Assembly: GCA_905221605.1 (NCBI GenBank)
Contig: CAJNDS010000330.1
Span: forward strand, 62,001 to 126,000
Reading direction: 5' to 3'
DNA: 64,000 nt
Origin: Symbiodinium natans
Taxonomy: Eukaryota > Sar > Dinophyceae > Suessiales > Symbiodiniaceae
Both the position numbers and the translations under genes were made by a program. Below the pieces are notes generated by a model. The model searched no databases. It saw only the letters and a program-made list of their open reading frames with translations, and was not told the origin of the DNA. Shown here one piece after another: positions 9,455 to 21,200 of the stretch. Each line of letters starts with the position of its first letter. Positions within the stretch are counted from its first letter, which is position 1.

Positions 9455-12284
9455 GCGAGCTCCAGGTCGGGGTCGAAATCCAGACTGGGGTCGAAAGAGG
9501 CGCGCGTGGCCTGCTGCGACGGAAAATCTGTGCGGGCAATTGCGGGTATAAGTGGGCACCCGATCTTCGAAAGATACCCCCCCCCTTCAAATTCAGGAGT
9601 CAACCGGAATCCCATGTGCGTGAGGCGAGCCAGCGTGCTGGCAGCAAGGTGGGGCTTGGGATTTGGGAGTTTGTGGGGTTTAGGGTTGAGGGACCTTCGC
9701 GCTGTTAAGGGTTCTAGGGTTCTAAGGTGCATAGAACTGGCCATAGGGTGTTTGGGCTCAGGGCTGTGTAGATTTTACAAACCTTGGGGGCTACAGGATT
9801 CACGACGTAGAGCTTCGGGCGTTGGAGTTGGGACCTGCTTCGTTGAGTACCTTCGCCAGTTTGACAACCCCCATACGAAGCAGGGGGAATTAGCGGTATA
9901 GGGTTTTGGGTTTAGGTTTCAGGGTTTAGGGTGCAGGGTTTAGGGTTTAGGGTTTAGGGTTTAGGGTTTAGGGCCAAAGATTAGAGCTCACTCTACCGCC
10001 GTGCTTGGGTCCAAACGTCGATTGCATGTAGCCTTCTTGGAGGTTCCACTGTGGGGTTACAGTAATGCAGCTTAAGGAAACTGAAAGTCATAACTTGGCA
10101 TATAGCCTCACTTTGGGTACTTCTAGAACCCTAGACGTATAACTACCCATATACACCTTCAAGTAAGCTGGGGCCTAAGCCCTGAACCCTCTGGGATGGC
10201 CCCCAAACCCTAAACCCTAAACCCTAAACCATCAGGCACCTGCGGCCACTGTGGAGAAGGCGGTGGGCACGGCTAGCCGGGCTGGTAGCAAGGCGCCGTT
10301 GCTCAGAGGATCTGCTTGGTTTGAGGGTTGAAGGTTTAGGTTTTGGGGCTCAGGGTGTTTTGGGGGGGGGGGATACATGCCCAGCCGTTGGTCGTTTGGA
10401 AAGGATTGCCATACTCTATTGAGTCATAGGAGTAGCTGCTAGGAGAGGGCAGGTCCACGAATATTGCTTTGCTCTCAACGACTGCATTCCCATGGCGATC
10501 GCTCTCGTAACTTACAATCTCGGGGCACGACGATATAACGTTGGAATCGCTGTTACCCAAGCTATCAATTACTGAGTTGGAGTGGGGAGGGGGGGGGATT
10601 TGGGACGGAGCGGGGAGGGGGAGAGGAGGGATGATGTGGGTTTCTGAATGGGGATGCCTCACCCGCTTTCTCGTTGACACTGGTCGGCTGCTTCGAGGTT
10701 CTGCGTATGTGGCTTGGAATCTTTGCGCTCGTCATGCATCTAGCCCGTACAAGTCTTGCGATAGCCTTCACCCTCCCCAACTCAAAACCCAAGGGGTTTA
10801 GGGTTTAGGGGTTTAGGGGTCTAGGGGTTTAGGGGTTTAGGGGTTTAGGGGTTTAGGGGTTTAGGGGTTTAGGGGTTTAGGGGTTTGGGGGTTTAGGGGT
10901 TTAGGGGGTTTAGGGGTTGGGGGGTTAGGGGTTTAGGGGTTTAGGGGTTTAGGGGTTTAGGGGTTTAGGGGTTTAGGGGTTTAGGGGTTTAGGGGTTTAG
11001 GGGTTTAGGGGTTTAGGGTAAGGATCAGCAACTTCAAGCATGGCTTGCGTGCAGGCAGCACCCGTTGCCAGTGCCGATAAGGCAGTGGGCACCGCGAGTC
11101 GTGCTGGAAGCAAGGCGGGGAGTGCATCACGGTGGTTTAGGGTTTAGGGTTTAGGGTTTAGGGTGTTGTGCAAAGCCATTGTCCCAACAATGCTGAACAT
11201 GCGAAAGTGTTGCATGCTGTACAATTCGCTTGGAATCGCATAGGAAAGATATGAGATATGAATTGATAATGAAATTGATATAAAGAATTTAGAGAGATTA
11301 GATTTGCTTGGCTTAAGGTTTTGTTAGTTTTTTGATTTAGAAGTGCGGCACTTCCGACGAATTCTTCCCCCAAACCCTACCCAGTTCTTTTAAGGTACGG
11401 GGTTACCAACTCGCCTCAAGCCCTGAGCCCGAAAATGCTAAGCCCTAAACGACCTTGGGACCAAAGGAACCCTAAAAGGGTTTATGGTCATACACCCTAG
11501 AAAGGATCATCCTAGTACAGGCTATAGGACCCCCAATTTTAGGGTTCATGTCGTCCCCAGGGTAGGCAAACTCTACATCCAAAACCCTAAACCCTATAAA
11601 CCCTAAATCCTGAACCCTAAGCCCTACAGACCCGAAGTCCTAAACCCTAAACCCTAAACCCTAAACCCTATAAACACTACACCCCCAGCTTCAACCCTTC
11701 GAACCTCAGGCAGCCACAGAGGGCGCGGCAAGCCGCGCGGAGAGCCAGGTTTGGGACATTCGGAAAAGGGAATGCTTCAGTGTGTGTGTGTGTCTTAATA
11801 TGCGCATATGTATATATACATATATCTATATATGTGTGTGTATATATATATATATCGATGTATAATTATATATATATATGCATGTACAGACGTTCTGCCT
11901 CTGTACATATGTGCATATTCATATATGCATATTCACAACTGCACAAAACATATATGTATATACGTTCTTCTGGTTAGCAAACACGGTACCACGGCATAAT
12001 GGCTACCAGAATCTCTCTCTCTCTTATATATATATATATATGTGCAAAATTATACCCTAAAACCCTCAAAGCCTCAAACTCGCAAGCTCTCAAACCCTGA
12101 AACCCTCACACCCTCAAACCCTCAAACCCTCAAACCCTCAAACGCTCAAACGCTCAAAACCCTAAGCCCTAACCCTATAACGAAAAACCTTCAACCCCCT
12201 AAAACCGTACAACCCTATGGCCTAAAGCCTAATACCCTAACGCCTAAACCCCTAAACTAAACCCAACCCACAACCACGCCACAG

Positions 12285-12331
<47 letters not shown>

Positions 12332-15300
12332 TGCCCGCCGGGGCACAACCATAGATGAGACACTTGCAGTCTGACTTGCTGCAGGGGTCCACTGGCCACG
12401 CTGATGGCGCGCCTGTCCGCTCAGGTGTCGGTGGTCAGGCGCCTGCCACTAAGTAAAGTTCATAGTTATATAATACATGATCATATTTTGCTGTACGTAT
12501 ATAATATAGTATGATGTACTCCACAGCTGTATCCAACATCTTTGAGGAGCATGGGTTTCAACAAATCGAAGAGTTCTGTCAAGCATAGCACAGTGCAGAG
12601 CGGTGTTTAAGCACTCGATGCTGAAGGGGTATTCCCACCCTTGCCTGTTGTCATGGTTTCACCACGCAGCTGCTATCGTATAGGTTCAGGCACGTAATGG
12701 TACTCCGCCTACTTCGGCCCCCTATATAAGTTGCTCGTAATGCAGATGGCCTTCCTCGATCCGGCAGAGGGTGCTGCAAGCCGTGCTGGCAGCAAGGCCT
12801 GCGGCCAAGCTTTCATGTTTTTTCTGTACGCTTTCTGTGTCTGTGTGGAGCTTTTCTGGTTGAAGGGGTTCGAGACCCGGTGGCACAGACAAGGGTCATA
12901 GAGTATGGCAAGGGAAGATGTCCAGGTGATGATACCCACTTTCTGGCAGGTGTCAGTGGGCCACGCCGATGGGGCACCCATCCGCCCAGGTGTGGGTGGC
13001 CAGGCTCCCCCTGAGAAGGTGCGCGTCATTTGGATCGGAGTGGTTGGTGTCACTCTAAACGTTTGCTGAGACGTCATCAGAATCTAAAGCCCACTTTGCA
13101 ACCGATGTGTGCTTCCCTGCCCGTATTGACAGACCGCCTTCCTTGATGTGGCAGAGGGCACAGCAAGCCGTGCTGGCAGCAAGGCCTGCCAAGATTCACG
13201 CTTGTCTGTAAGTTGTCTGTATCTGGTTAGAGCCTTTCTGGGTAAAGTAAAGAAAACAGCTGGTGGGTGTGAACGATGATGCCCACTTTCTGGCAGGCGT
13301 CAGTGGGCCACGCGGATGGGGCACCCATGCGCCCAGGTGAGGGTGGCCAGGCTCCTTGAAAACGTGTGCGCCACACGGTGTCTGTTGGTCAGCGTGGTTG
13401 GTGTCAGTGCTGCAAGATTCAATGTTTGCTGAGAGGTTCGGTCACATGCGACATCCACGTCATCATCATCATCATCCTCATCCTCATCATCATCAACATC
13501 CCTAAACCCTAACCCCTACATCCTAAACCCATTTAGCCGCAGATGCGGCGCTTTTCCTTCGTCCTCCAAGCTGCTTGGAGCGCAGGCGGCCTTCATTGAA
13601 GTGGCGGAGGGCACAGCTAGCCGTTCTGGCAGCAAGGCCGGTGGGCAATGTAGGGGTTTAGGGTTTAGGGTTTCGGGTTTAGGGGTCAGTATAGTCACTA
13701 ATAGTATCCCCTAGGGTCCCTTTATCATGTTACTATAATAATTAACCCCACACCCTATTCGAATTATTAAAGCCCCTTTATCAGGTGGAGCCTTTCCGGT
13801 TGAAGGGGTTCGAGACCCGGTGGCACAGAAAAGGGTCACAGAGTATGGCATGGGAAGGTGCAGCAAGCAACAAAATGTTTTTCCAGAACTTCAATGGCAA
13901 AGGTCTTGGTGATGATGCCCACTTTTCTGGCAGGTGTCAGTGGGCCAAGCCGATGGGGCACCCGTCCGCCCAGGTCTGGGTGGCCAGGCTCCCCCTGAGA
14001 AGGTGCGCGTCATTTGGATCGGAGTGGTTGGTGTCACTGCAAACGTTTGCTGAGACGTCATCAGAATCTAAAGCGCACTTTGCAACCGATGTGCGCTTCC
14101 CTGCCCGTATTGACAGACCGCCTTCCTTGATGTGGCAGAGGGCACCGCAAGCCGTGCTGGCAGCAAGGCCTGCCAAGATTCACGCTTGTCTGTAAGTTGT
14201 CTGTATCTGGTTAGGAAAGGCTGAAGGGGTTCGAGACCCGGTGGCACACGAAGGGGTCACAGAGTATAGCACGGGAAGATTAGAGCTTCAAGTCAATTGC
14301 GAGGTCTGGATGATGATGCACACTATTTTGGCAGGTGTCAGTGGGCCACGCTGATGGGGCACCCATGCGCCCAGGTGAGGGTGGCCAGGCTCCCCTGAAA
14401 ACCTGTGCGCCGCGTGGTGTCTATTGGCTGCGCGGTTGTGTCAGTGCGGCAATATTCAATGCTTGCTGAGAAGTTCGGTCACATGCGCGACTTGGACAGC
14501 GCTTCCCAGCCCTAAGCTGCTCAGCCTAAACCCTAAACCCTAAACCCTAAACCCTAAACTCGTATTGCAGATGGCCCTCCTTGATGTGGCAGAGGGCACA
14601 GCAAGCCGTGCCGGCAGCAAGGCCCGTGGCCAAGCATCCTGTGTCGGGAGCAAGAGACGATGCCCTGAACCCATGGAACATCCTAAACCTGACCTTCCTA
14701 GTCCTTTACATGCATTGTATACATATAAAATATATATATATATATATGTATATATGTATATATATATATAGATATTCATGTTTATATTTATTTATTTATC
14801 ATGTATACAGGGGCCAAGGCGTGCTAGATTGCTCTTGCTGCAGGCAGCAGCAGCGCCGGCGAGCAGCGAGGCACCGCCCGAGAGCTTGCACATGCTCTCC
14901 GGGGACCGAATTCGGGCCATTTCGGGTTTAGGGTTTAGGGTTTAGGGTTTAGGGTTTGGGTTTAGGGTTTGTGTACCTGATTCTTCAAAAGCGACATGCA
15001 CCTTGCTTATTGGAACAACATTCCCTTTGCTGCTGCAAGGTACAAGGTTGCTCCCTAAACCCGAAACTTTGAACCCTATACCCTCGGCAAGCGGAACTTT
15101 TGTGCTGCCCCTACTAGCACAAAAAGTCATCAGCAGGAGCGCAACTCGCAACTTTCAGAACATGCAGGTCCAGGGGATTCGAAATAGGACTTCGAGCAAG
15201 CTCCGCGCCTCGTCGCTTTTCTGGCTTCTGACCCCTCACACCCGAGATGGGGCGGCCAAAACACAGCCAACGCCCCACGTTTAAAGGCCGTGCACGTTTC

Positions 15301-15933
15301 TTGGAATATTTGCCTAGAAAGCCAACCCCCACACCAAGACATGGTTCTCGTTAAACCATTACCCTCCCTTGCGCTGAACGAGCAGGCATTCTGAATCCTA
15401 TGAGACTCTTGGGAAGGTGGAACGGCTTGCACTGACACTGGTGCAAATGGGAAGGGGAAAAGTTGCCGTTGCCCCCCCTTCAACCACCCTGCTACAAAAA
15501 GCCAAGCCATATTTTGCAAGACCGGGCACATTTCTGAGCACGTTTGCACCGTCCCAGCTCAGGCCAACGCAACCCATTTAATCCGTGTTTCGCTTCACAA
15601 GCAACCAGGTGAAGGCTTTGCATTGACAGTAGGGTGCGGCACCAGGATGCACAAAGCCTCTGCGTCACCCTAAGCCCGAGACCCGAGCTGTATGAGGTCA
15701 CTTCTCGACACTTGGTTGGGTTGGGTTCCTCGTGACAAGGTGGCCCCAATTACTTAGGGTACCCAAAGAAGGGGACCATAATTTAGAGAATTCACGATCT
15801 CGCTCCGGGTTTCAGGGAACCCGGACGCCCGAATGCCAGCGGCCACAGCAACAGCGAGGCCCCGGCGACCGGCTCCCGACTTCCGCCCTCACGCTCTGCC
15901 AGCAAGGCGCGCCGCATTTCTCACCATTCGGAT
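9455..15933 (+). CDS. Repetitive-exon gene with alternating 'A' and 'B' exons, product unknown
   Basis: A-type exons encode variants of FLDVAEGTASRAGSKA: 9455-9545 (divergent), 9625-9648, 10236-10318, 11055-11134, 11710-11748, 12746-12808, 13133-13192, 13586-13649, 14117-14176, 14571-14633, with distant relatives at 14844-14925 and 15816-15933. B-type exons encode VSVGHADGAPMRPGVGGQAP: 12385-12452, 12950-13018, 13297-13356, 13934-14002, 14335-14404. A exons end in CAA followed by GC, GA or GT donors; intact B exons end AAG|GT. B copies at 13297 and 14335 have lost the usual AAG|GT end by small deletions. The Ser/Ala/Gly-rich product suggests a flexible repeat protein, but I recognise no family. 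The 5' and 3' ends are not defined. Confidence 0.55.
10793..11018 (+). repeat. TTTAGGGG octamer array
   Basis: About 27 tandem copies of an eight-base variant (TTTAGGGG) in place of the usual heptamer, with TTTGGGGG and TTAGGGG exceptions. It lies in an intron of the repetitive-exon gene. Confidence 0.95.
11453..11572. mobile_element. Inverted-repeat element, family 5
   Basis: It begins CCTTGGGACC and ends TTCATGTCGTCCCCAGG. The same ends delimit the elements at 38236-38410 and 39056-39214, so this is a dispersed family. Confidence 0.6.
11780..11975. repeat. TA/TG-rich simple repeat
   Basis: A (TG)n then (TATA)n tract with CATATG steps. The open frames here (CVCVLICAYVYIH type) are repeat artefacts. 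A similar tract lies at 14720-14800. Confidence 0.8.
12286..12327 (+). repeat. 42-base G homopolymer
   Basis: An uninterrupted G run in an intron before B exon 12385-12452. The length may be approximate. Confidence 0.85.
12527..12610 (+). CDS. Possible short terminal exon
   Basis: After a CACAG acceptor the frame reads LYPTSLRSMGFNKSKSSV... to TAA. It lies between a B exon and an A exon of the repetitive gene, so it could be an alternative end. It is not recognised. Confidence 0.3.
   Translation: MYPTSLRSMGFNKSKSSVKHSTVQSGV
12860..14280 (+). repeat. Tandem duplication of exon-plus-intron units
   Basis: The phrase TTCGAGACCCGGTGGCACA recurs at about 12869, 13809 and 14229, always followed by GGGTCA.AGAGTAT. 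The block from about 12950 to 13230 (B exon, intron, A exon, intron start) is almost identical to 13934-14215, introns included. Exon and intron are similarly conserved, so the copies are recent or homogenised by conversion. Confidence 0.85.
15092..15167 (+). CDS. Possible exon
   Basis: The frame reads RNFCAAPTSTKSHQQERNSQ... after a CAAG acceptor and ends at GCA G|GT. It lies between the last exon-like blocks of the repetitive gene. The rest of 15170-15800 shows open frames on the minus strand (15549 to 15130) but no matching splice structure. Confidence 0.3.
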
Positions 15934-16254
15934 GTTTGGGGTTTTGGGTTCAGGGCTGATAGGGTTTAGGGTTTTGGGTCCAGTAGCGGGGTGGGATTTA
16001 CGTGGGGCTTTGATGGTTTCGGTGCATAGGCATAAGCTCATTTACAAAGTCAAGGCCCGGCTTTTGGGGGGCCCGTCTTATAAGGTGCCGTACTATAGAG
16101 GGACTTAAAAAGGGAGCCTAATTTCGAGAACTACCCTTTTGGGCTCTGTTGGGGGTCGGGGGGGAGGGGTTGGGGAGCACATCAGCATGCCACTACGCGA
16201 CATGTGCTCAGGATTTGAGGTCTAGGGCCTGGGCCTCGTCACATTCACAGTTGG

Positions 16255-16445
16255 GTTGGGTTGGGCCACATGTATGTATATGTAAAAACAAATATGTGCA
16301 TAAATACATATATTTTATTTATATTTATTTATTTATTTATTTTATATGTGTTTTATGTTTCTTATTTGTATTTATAGTTATACTTACATACACATTTGTA
16401 AATATACTTATATGTATATGCATACTTCTATTCATATCTATACTG
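16255..16445. repeat. AT-rich simple sequence
   Basis: TATGT and TTTAT repeats. Nothing coding is seen. A comparable TATA/TG tract is at 17158-17265. Confidence 0.7.
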
Positions 16446-16677
16446 AGAGGGCGAGGGAGCAGAATTAATTTGTTGCTTAGTTTGCTGCAAGCCGATTCTC
16501 CATGCCATGGCAACGGATGGCGTAGCTCCGGCCTGAGCATTTTAGCCATTCCCGGTTTAGGGTTTAGGGTTTAGCGTTGGTGCGGCACAAGGTGCGCAAG
16601 CAGCTATCCATTCTTCATCCAATCCTACACCCTAAACCCTGAACCCTAAACCCTAAACCCGAAACCCACCCTGCAAG

Positions 16678-17983
16678 GCATCGGTTCGATCACCTGAACA
16701 GCCACTTCGAAGCTCAGGGGTCTGTTTGGCCAGCTCTCACAAGCTCATTCGGGTATCCTGCTTAGGGTATGCTACAAATACAGGGCCTGCAGCAATGTAA
16801 CTACGAACTACCAAACAGGGGGCCCTAATGTACCCGACCCTAAACCCTAAACCCTAAACCCTAAACGAATTCAGGGAGGGTAGGTCTCAGACCATCCCAA
16901 TGCCGCAGCCGTAGAAGTCTCAAGAGGGGCAAACGGCAAGTTCTGCGCTCGAAAGCAGGCTCGGGACCTCTAGGGACCTCTAGGGACCTCTAAACCCTAA
17001 ACCTAAACCCTGAACCCTAAACCCTAAACCCTAAACCGGGACCTTGGGACTTTGGGAGTTGCCTTGGGTGTCCTGTACTTGGGCTGTAGGGTTTAGGGTT
17101 TAAACTAGTTTAACCCCCTACCCATGCAGCCTTGAAGCAAAAACCTCAACCCTTGTCTATCTATACATATATATATATGTCTATACACTATACATACATA
17201 CATATATATATATATATGTGTATATGTCTCTATATATATACACACATAAATGTGTATATAGATTTTTTGGTGAAGACACCCATTCCTAAAGCGCAGCAAG
17301 GGTCCTGGAACCCACCTGCATCCTAAGCCTGGGTCAAGCAATCCTGACCTCCAAGCGGGGGCTTACGAAAACAGGGCGACCCTTCCCTGATAGTAAGGGC
17401 CCCAATAAGGTACCCCGGAATTTCAGAAGCCCCCAAGTCGCACCGAAGCCCAAAGTCCTCAAGAAGACTGAGCCCTGAACATTTTTGAACAGTCGGACAT
17501 AAAACTTTACACACACACACACAGTCGGAGCAAGCTTCATGAGGCGCAGGTGATCTCCAGGCCCAGCTACCCGGTTTAGGACTAAAAGGTGTCGAGTGTC
17601 TGCGGCTCAAGCTTTGCCTAACTCCCAACCATCAACCTAGGGTTTTTGTGGACCCGGATGAAAGTTTTGGGACTGGCTGTGCCCATGCTAGGGGTTTGGG
17701 GTTTAGGGTTTTTGGGCTTAGGGTTTCGGGTTTAGGGTTTAGGGTGCGACGCTGCAAATGCAGGAACACCTTCATCGTTGCCTCAGATTTTCCAGGACTT
17801 CTGGGGCCCTTTTTGCTGTTGCAGGGTTGGAATTCAGGAGGTTGCATGTCCCAGAGCGCCCAAAATCAGTGCTAGAGAGCTCTCTCTCTCTCTCTCTCTC
17901 TCTCTCTGCTGGAAACCTCTTGTATTGAAGTCTCCAAGCTCGCAGACCGCACATGGAAGCAGTTTGCCGAAGAGCCTGTCTAA
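16678..17983 (+). CDS. Series of short exon-like segments, product unknown
   Basis: Candidates: 16678-16717, 16891-16973 (DHPNAAAVEVSRGANGKF...), 17531-17573 (KLHEAQVISRPSYP, GT donor), 17641-17686 (VFVDPDESFGTGCAH, GC donor), 17764-17795 (EHLHRCLRFS, GA donor), 17825-17880, and 17929-17983 (VSKLADRTWKQFAEEPV then TAA). Each has an AG acceptor, and the last is a plausible C-terminus. Whether they continue the repetitive-exon gene or form a separate one is unresolved. Confidence 0.35.
17880..17907 (+). repeat. (CT)n microsatellite
   Basis: About fourteen CT dinucleotides between two exon-like segments. Confidence 0.9.
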
Positions 17984-18239
17984 ACCCTAAACCCTAAACC
18001 CTAAACCCTAAACCCTAAACCGGGATGTTTCCCAGGATGGGCGATTAGGCCTTAGAATCCCCATAGTCAACCCTATACAGGGCACCTTTTTGGGGGGGGC
18101 TACAGGGACCCTGAAACCTCTGAGAGAACCCAAAACAACAAGCAGACTCTGGCCATTTTGAGGCCCCTTCCTTGCGCAATGTACTGAAGGAGTCTTGTAA
18201 GAAGCGGTGGCATTGGCGGGTCGACGTCACGCTTCAACG

Positions 18240-21200
18240 ATGGGAGATGATGACTATGATCATTTCTACAAGGCCGGACTCGGATAACTCATGTAGGGTT
18301 TCGGGTTTAATACAGCTTCGGGATATCAGTTGAGGTTGTTGATCAGGACACTCTGTCGGAAGAGCCTTGCAGAGGTGGCTATGTAAACATTGAATGTTTT
18401 TTTTAGAAAGCTTCGGTTGAGGAGGCACTTAAGACATAGACATAAGTTTCAACACTTGTTTGAAATTTGTTTGGCACCGTTTCATAAGTTTTGACATGTG
18501 TTTGCAATATGTTTGGCGAATTCCATAGGTTTTGACAGTTGTTTGAAATTTCGTTGGCGGAATTTCATAAGTTTGAACATGTGTTTGGCATCTGTTTGGA
18601 GATGTTCATAAGTTTTGACATTTGTTTGAAGTTTCTTTGGCGGAAATTCATAAGTTTGAACATTTTCTTGAATTATGCAGCGCGTTTGCTTCGAAATGTT
18701 CAACCATTTTCATGCAATTGGTGTCCCACCGCTAATCCATAAGGTTGTGTTGTGCTCTTTGTCAAACTAGCCCTTACCGACTGGTTTTTGGCGGGAACCG
18801 ATAAGCCAAGACCAGTACACACTGTTGGCCGGGTGCGTGAAGATCCGGATCTTCGGCCTGGTATCGATGCCTGGGCACTACCGGGCTGAAGTCACTCTCT
18901 GGGGCCAACCTGCCATATGACAGGAGGGCCTGCGGGCTGTTCAGCCTCCTGCAGAGTGGTGTGGGCCATCCATTCTCTGGATCTTCCGGGAAAGGGAGGC
19001 CACTCAACCAAGGAGATATGTGTGTGTGTGTGTCTCTGTCTGTGTGTGTGCGTGTGTGTCAGTCTGTGTGTGTGTGTGTGCATGTGTCTCCCTGTGCCTG
19101 CTCTGTGTCTCTGTGTGTCTCTGTGTGTCTCTGGGTCTCTGTGTGTGTGTGTGTGTGTGTCTCTGTGTGTCTCTCCGTGTCTCTCTGTGTCTCTCTGTGT
19201 CTCTGTGTGTCTCTGTGTTTCTCTGTGTCTCTCGGTGTGTCTCTGTCTGTTTCTGTGTCTGCGTCCGTCTCTGTGTCTGTGTCCGTCTTTGTGTCTGTGC
19301 CTGTGTCTGTCTCTGTGTCTTTGTCTGTGTCGGTGTCTTTGTCTGTGTCGGTGTCTTTGTCTGTGTCTTAGTCTTTGTGCTTGTGTGTGTCTTTGTCGTT
19401 GTCGCTGTCGTTGTCTTTGTGTGTGTGAGTGTGTGTTGTGTGTTGTGAGTTGTGTGTTGTGTGTTGTGTGTTGCGTGCTGCGTGTTTGTGTTTGCGTTTG
19501 TTTTTGTGTTTGTGCCTGTGCTTGTGTTTGTTGTTGTGTTTGTGTGTTGTGTGTGTGTGTGTTGATTTTGTGTTTTTGTGTTGTGTTTGCATTTATGTGT
19601 TTGTGTTTTTTTTGTGTTTGTGTTTAGTGTCTGTGTTTTCGTGTTTGTGTTTGCGCGTTTGTGTTTGTGTATTTGTGTTTGTGTGCTTGTGTGCTTGTGT
19701 GCTTGCGTGTTTCTGTGTTTAGGTGTTTCTGTGTGTCTGTGTTTCTGTGTGTTGGGTGTTTCTGTGTGTTGCATGTTGCGTGTTGCGTGCTGCGTGTTGC
19801 GTGTTGTGTGTTGTGTGTTGTGTGCTGTGTGCTGTGTGTTGTGTGTTGTGTGTGTGTCTGTGTGTAGAATCTTTCAGGGCGTAGCAGGACCCCAGATCAT
19901 CTATATTCCCCACGCATGCTGCTGAGAAACGGTGACCCTGAAAGGCAAAGGCTATTAGAAGGTCTGGGCACCAGACGCAGTGCGTTCTCGCAGCAATCAT
20001 TGGCGTTGTGCCAGGTCGCAGACCTGACGTTTTGCAAGCGTTTGGCCACGACCAATGGGAGGGAGCGCTCGCCAGGGCTCTGGAGAACTCCCGCGTGAAT
20101 CACTCGAGCGGGCGCTACTTGCGCAAATGGTCTGAAAGAGATTGACGGACACAGACGCGGCAGCCATCAAGGTTGAGGATGTTGTTGATGGAACAGGTGT
20201 GGTCCATGGCACTCCCCATCCTGTGCAGGTCTTGGCCCGGGTGGACGGCGTCCTTTCAGCCCTTCGTCGTGCGCCCGGTGATCGTAGTCCGCCGTAATGG
20301 GACAGCAAGGCATCAGGTCATCGACACGTGGTGGGTCTGAGCGCTGGTTGGTGCAACAAGCCAGCCTGCAGGTTGAGACTTGAAAGAGAAACAGGGAGTT
20401 TGGATTTGTGTTGGGTTGCAGTGACGCTCAAGTGGTTCAAGTGCCAAGGTTTTGTGGGGTTCGTTCGTTTTAGTTTGCGCTCGGTTTTCATACGTTAAGC
20501 CTTATTTCACCTTATTTCAGCTTGGGATCCCAGATTGTCCTGAGCCTTGAATCTTAGCGCCGCTACGCGATGCAGTTGCATACTGACTCCGTCACTGATG
20601 CCTTGGACGCAACATGTTTCGATGGGCGTGTCAGGAAAATGAGAAACCAATTTTATTTTATTTTGTAAACTATTGTTCTACAAATGTTCGGTATTGGTAA
20701 ACAATAGAAAACAAATGCTGCTTCGTTCAAACAATTGTTAAACATAGGTTGTGTATTTGTAAGCAGCTGTCAAGCAAATGTCGGGGTTTGTAAACAAATG
20801 TACGAGCTATTGCCAAACAATTTGGTTGCCCGAAAACGGTCGCTGGGCTTCTTGTTATGCGCCAGAACAAGAAGCTTTTTGGGAACATTCAATGTAAACC
20901 AGAGCAGTGTGAGTTGCTTTCGCACCCTACGCAGTATCTGGGCTAGGAGTGCACCCAAGGAGCCGATGGACATGCAACCCAATCCACAGCTGCTTCTCAT
21001 GCTTTGGGGGCGGATTTGGTAGGTCAAAAAGCATTCAGGTGGTCCTAGGACGGTCACAGGGCTCCTGGCAACAATCTGTAGCTCGCGGAGGTTTTTTGAG
21101 GGGAGGGATTCTAGAATGTAGAGTAGAGGAGTGAGGAAGAAAACGCCAGCCTCTGCCTCAACAAGAATATCACGGTGTAGGGTCATGACGGTTTGCAGCT

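Noticed and set aside
8786-9560. A minus-strand gene with exon-like pieces (for example 9545-9415 and 9310-9230)
   Set aside because: The same DNA gives + strand exons with better phase agreement (8812-8958 joins 9016-9229) and A-type motif similarity at 9455; the rest of the window is + only.
15130-15549. 139-codon minus-strand ORF
   Set aside because: No splice partners, no recognised domain, and opposite to all supported genes.
18140-18165. Possible spliced-leader sequence (CCATTTTGAGGC)
   Set aside because: It differs from the conserved dinoflagellate leader at several positions and lacks the expected donor and Sm-site context.
19004-19925. Frames of up to 256 codons rich in Cys/Val or Thr/His
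   Set aside because: Products of the GT/CT microsatellite; no splice or start context.
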